64,000 nucleotides of DNA from Desulfolutivibrio sulfoxidireducens. GTDB taxonomy: Bacteria > Desulfobacterota > Desulfovibrionia > Desulfovibrionales > Desulfovibrionaceae. The DNA lies in contig NZ_CP045508.1 in assembly GCF_013376475.1 (NCBI RefSeq), positions 546,001-610,000 on the forward strand, given 5' to 3'. The notes beneath the pieces were generated by a model. It made no database searches, was not told the DNA's origin, and worked only from the letters and a program-made list of their open reading frames with translations. Made by a program: the position numbers and the translations under genes. Below are positions 62,081 through 64,000 of the stretch, one piece after another; positions within the stretch are counted from its first letter, which is position 1, and each line of letters begins with the position of its first letter.

Positions 62081-62337
62081 GGGGGTCTTGCGGCACTTGA
62101 TCCCAACGCGGCCGATGCGGGTTTTTGTCGAATCCTGGAAGCCGGCCAAGCCCACGGGCTGTCCCGTAAGGAGCGACGAGCGATGCTGCGGCGCTGGCGC
62201 AAGAAACAAACGTGTCATCGGCGCGGGCCAAAAAGAGGTCAGCCGAAGACTCCTCCTCCTTTGCATCTCCTCCTCCCCATTCGTCACTCGCGTCCCCGGC
62301 GTGTCCGGTCCTGGTCCTTTTTCCCCACGCCCCATTC
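62081..62337. other. Intergenic region without a convincing gene
   Basis: Between the antitoxin promoter and family-2 copy F. A short in-frame stretch on the plus strand (GLSRKERRAMLRRWRKK) reads like a fragment of a basic protein but has no start or context. Confidence 0.3.
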
Positions 62338-62379
62338 GGGATTCCAAAGGGGCAATGCCCCTTTGGCCGCCGGAGGCAT
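62338..62379 (-). repeat. Dispersed palindromic element, family 2, copy F
   Basis: On the minus strand GCCTCCGGCGGCCAAAGGGG, a CATTG loop, then CCCCTTTGGAATCCC. It begins 12 bases after the activase stop codon, so it may be a 3'-end structure. Confidence 0.75.
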
Positions 62380-62390
62380 CTTCTCTTCTC

Positions 62391-63155
62391 TTATCCCCGC
62401 CTTTCCCCCCACAGCGCGGCGCCCAGGGCTCCGGTCATATCCGGGTCGTGGGCGACGAGCAGGGGTTGTCCCAGGGCCTGTCCGAGCAGGTGGACGATGC
62501 AGGGGTTATGGGCCACGCCGCCGGAGAAGACCACGGGGGTTATGCCGTCGGCCACGCCCACGCGGCGCAGCATGTTGGCCGTGCGCCGGACCACGGAGGC
62601 GTGCAGTCCCAGGGCGATGTCTTTGGGGTCGCGGCCCTTGGCCATAAGCGAGGTGGCCTCGGTTTCGGCGAAGACAGTGCACATGCTGCTGACCTCGATG
62701 CCGGGGGTGCCGGAGAGGGCGTAGGCCCCGAACTCCTCGACCGGTATCTGGAAGACGTTGGCCAGAAACTCCAGGAATTTGCCGGTGCCAGCGGCGCAGC
62801 GGTCGTTCATCTCGAACTTGGCCACCTTGCCGCCGGGCAGGAGGGCGATGGCCTTGGTGTCCTGTCCGCCGATGTCCAGGACGCCGCCGGCCTGGGGGAA
62901 GCGGTGGGCCGCGCCCAGGGCGTGGGCCTTGATCTCGGTGATGGAGGTTATCTCGCGGCCGAAGCCGTTTGCGGCCGCCAGTTCCCGGCCGTAGCCCGTG
63001 GCCACGACGGGGCAGGCGGGTGCGGCGTCGAAGAGTTTGTGGCACTGGGAGACGGGGTCGAAGGTGGTGGCGGCGCGGGCGGCGTGGACCACGCGGGAAT
63101 TTTCCACCACGACCAGTTCGATGGACCTGGAGCCGATATCGATGCCCGCGAACAT
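62391..63155 (-). CDS. CoA-dehydratase activase (BcrAD/BadFG family)
   Basis: 254 residues. ASKHA ATPase that carries a [4Fe-4S] cluster between subunits and drives electrons into 2-hydroxyacyl-CoA dehydratases or benzoyl-CoA reductases. It opens FAGIDIGSRSIELVVVE, and the two cluster Cys are in MNDRCAAGTGKFLEFLA (about 121) and SSMCTVFAETEAT (about 160); GGVAHNP is the ATP-side motif. AGGAGG lies five bases before the ATG. No dehydratase gene is in the window, so it is an orphan here. Confidence 0.88.
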   Translation of the reverse strand: MFAGIDIGSRSIELVVVENSRVVHAARAATTFDPVSQCHKLFDAAPACPVVATGYGRELAAANGFGREITSITEIKAHALGAAHRFPQAGGVLDIGGQDTKAIALLPGGKVAKFEMNDRCAAGTGKFLEFLANVFQIPVEEFGAYALSGTPGIEVSSMCTVFAETEATSLMAKGRDPKDIALGLHASVVRRTANMLRRVGVADGITPVVFSGGVAHNPCIVHLLGQALGQPLLVAHDPDMTGALGAALWGERRG

Positions 63156-63309
63156 GGGGGCCTCCTTTTTGGGAAATGGTCCAAGGGGTAGCTGGCGGCG
63201 GGGGTGATGTACAATCGATATTTTGGATTTGTGACGAGGGGTTGGATCGGTAAAGCGGATATTGGCGGGTGTAGCCCGGCCGGCCGGAGAGAATCCGGTC
63301 CGGCCGGGG

Positions 63310-63483
63310 TCATTTATGCTCGTAGCGTTTGTAGCGGTCGAAATCGAAGTCTTGGGACAGGACGGCCTTTTTTTGTTGCGCGGGCCGGCGTTGTCGCCGT
63401 GTCCGTCGGGCAAGAAGGAGCGCGACGGCCCCGGAGAGCAGGATGAGGAAGCCGACAACGGCCAGGATCAGGCCCTTCACCAC
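63310..63483 (-). CDS. Small single-pass membrane protein
   Basis: 57 residues from GTG 63483 (or 56 from GTG 63480). It has one helix (GLILAVVGFLILLSGAVALLLA), then a strongly basic stretch (RRTRRQRRPAQQKK) and a tail ending DFDFDRYKRYEHK. This is the plan of a small inner-membrane protein with positive cytoplasmic side. No family recognised. It is between the DksA-like gene and the activase gene, in the same direction, and may be translated with the former. Too short to be certain. Confidence 0.5.
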   Translation of the reverse strand: MVKGLILAVVGFLILLSGAVALLLARRTRRQRRPAQQKKAVLSQDFDFDRYKRYEHK

Positions 63484-63522
63484 GGGCGTTCCAAGGCTGG
63501 CGCGGGCGCGACCCGGGCAAGG

Positions 63523-63840
63523 TCAGGGGATGGCCAGGGCATGTTCCTGCTCCGACTTGCAAGCCACGCACAGGGTGGTTTCGGGCATGGCCAAAAGGCG
63601 GCGGGGGGAGATGTCCTCGCCGCACTCCCGGCACACCCCGAAGTCCTCGTTGCGCATGCGGTTTCTGGCGGCCCGGAGCCCCTCCAGACGTTTCCGCATG
63701 TCCTGCCGCCAGGAAGGGGGGGTATGGATATCGAGGGTCTCCTCCACCTGGAACGCGTCCCAACGGTCAAGGGTGGCCTGGATTGCGGCGATCTCCTCGG
63801 TGAAGGTGCGAAACAGGGTCCTGCGGTCTGCGGCTGTCAT
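63523..63840 (-). CDS. DksA/TraR-type zinc-finger protein
   Basis: 105 residues from the ATG with GGAG nearby. A coiled-coil N-terminus is followed by the C4 zinc finger: VCRECGEDISPRR and LCVACKSE (Cys-x2-Cys, 17 residues, Cys-x2-Cys). DksA-like proteins bind RNA polymerase through the secondary channel with ppGpp. This short form lacks the long coiled-coil tip of true DksA, so its effect on transcription is uncertain. Confidence 0.88.
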   Translation of the reverse strand: MTAADRRTLFRTFTEEIAAIQATLDRWDAFQVEETLDIHTPPSWRQDMRKRLEGLRAARNRMRNEDFGVCRECGEDISPRRLLAMPETTLCVACKSEQEHALAIP

Positions 63841-63871
63841 GGTCGTTCTCCTATGGATATGGTCGAGGATC

Positions 63872-63907
63872 AAAAAAAAGCCCCATTTCCGGGGGGGGAA
63901 ATGGGGC
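63872..63907 (-). terminator. Rho-independent terminator
   Basis: GCCCCATTTCC (63880-63890) pairs with GGAAATGGGGC (63897-63907). On the minus strand the stem is followed by eight T residues. It ends the gene that lies beyond the right end of the window, before the DksA-like gene. Bases 63908-64000 show no gene. Confidence 0.85.
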
Positions 63908-64000
63908 GGCCATGCACGAAACGCGGCATTTTCTACATGGCCCCCCTCCTTTGGCCGTGGCGGACCGCGGCAAACCCGCCCTGCCCGACGGGAAACCCCG

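Overview
The window is about 64 kb of high-GC bacterial chromosome. The gene content fits a Gram-negative anaerobe or sulfate reducer of the Desulfovibrionaceae type. It includes multiheme c-type cytochromes, an orphan CoA-dehydratase activase, a PEP-synthase-like protein with a non-standard C-terminus, outer-membrane and OmpA-type proteins, and many GC-rich intergenic palindromes. The placement is inferred from gene content and sequence style, not from a marker-gene comparison.

Layout. 1-4.3 kb: 3' end of pheT, a MerR regulator, a FecR-domain protein, then a TetR regulator and a beta-barrel protein that share the same operator palindrome. 4.4-12.2 kb: housekeeping genes (AMIN/Amidase_3 amidase, glmS, rdgB, a soluble histidine kinase, rimO). 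12.3-18.8 kb: a surface-polysaccharide cluster (GINT1_N-like propeller protein, two GT4 glycosyltransferases, a flippase). 19.1-21.8 kb: rpsA and sppA. 21.8-25.9 kb: a polar amino-acid ABC transporter operon ending in a metallo-beta-lactamase-fold gene. 26.3-31.8 kb: an M16C peptidase and a PEP-synthase-like protein. 32.4-38.6 kb: a VWA-OmpA protein, a LysM protein, an FAD-dependent reductase, a HAD phosphatase, a lipoprotein and malQ. 39.0-42.2 kb: asnB and a third GT4 glycosyltransferase.

42.4-51.1 kb is an accessory segment. It starts at tRNA-Ser(UGA), followed by a decayed tyrosine-recombinase N-terminus, an MFS exporter, an unrecognised 464-aa protein with a possible transglutaminase-like core, a gadC-gadB operon behind a promoter with a Fur/PerR-like palindrome, and a GNAT-type protein. 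51.2-55.7 kb holds a periplasmic transglutaminase-like protein, a DUF389 membrane protein, an SH3 lipoprotein and a flavodoxin-like oxidoreductase. 55.9-58.9 kb is the most unusual locus: an octaheme HAO-family cytochrome, a NapC/NrfH-type tetraheme quinol dehydrogenase, and, immediately upstream on the same strand, an ISXO2/IS1595-like transposase-derived protein that looks catalytically degenerate and may be a domesticated regulator. 59-61 kb holds an acyltransferase and its TetR repressor with two clear operators. 61-62 kb is a small mobile-element scar with direct and inverted repeats and a ParE/RelE toxin-antitoxin pair. The end carries a BcrAD/BadFG-type activase, a previously easy-to-miss small membrane protein and a DksA-type zinc-finger protein.

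Two families of dispersed GC-rich palindromic elements recur between genes (about 2.3, 8.7 and 39.0 kb; and about 17.1, 58.9 and 62.3 kb). They explain much of the non-coding DNA. No CRISPR array, rRNA or intact insertion sequence was seen.
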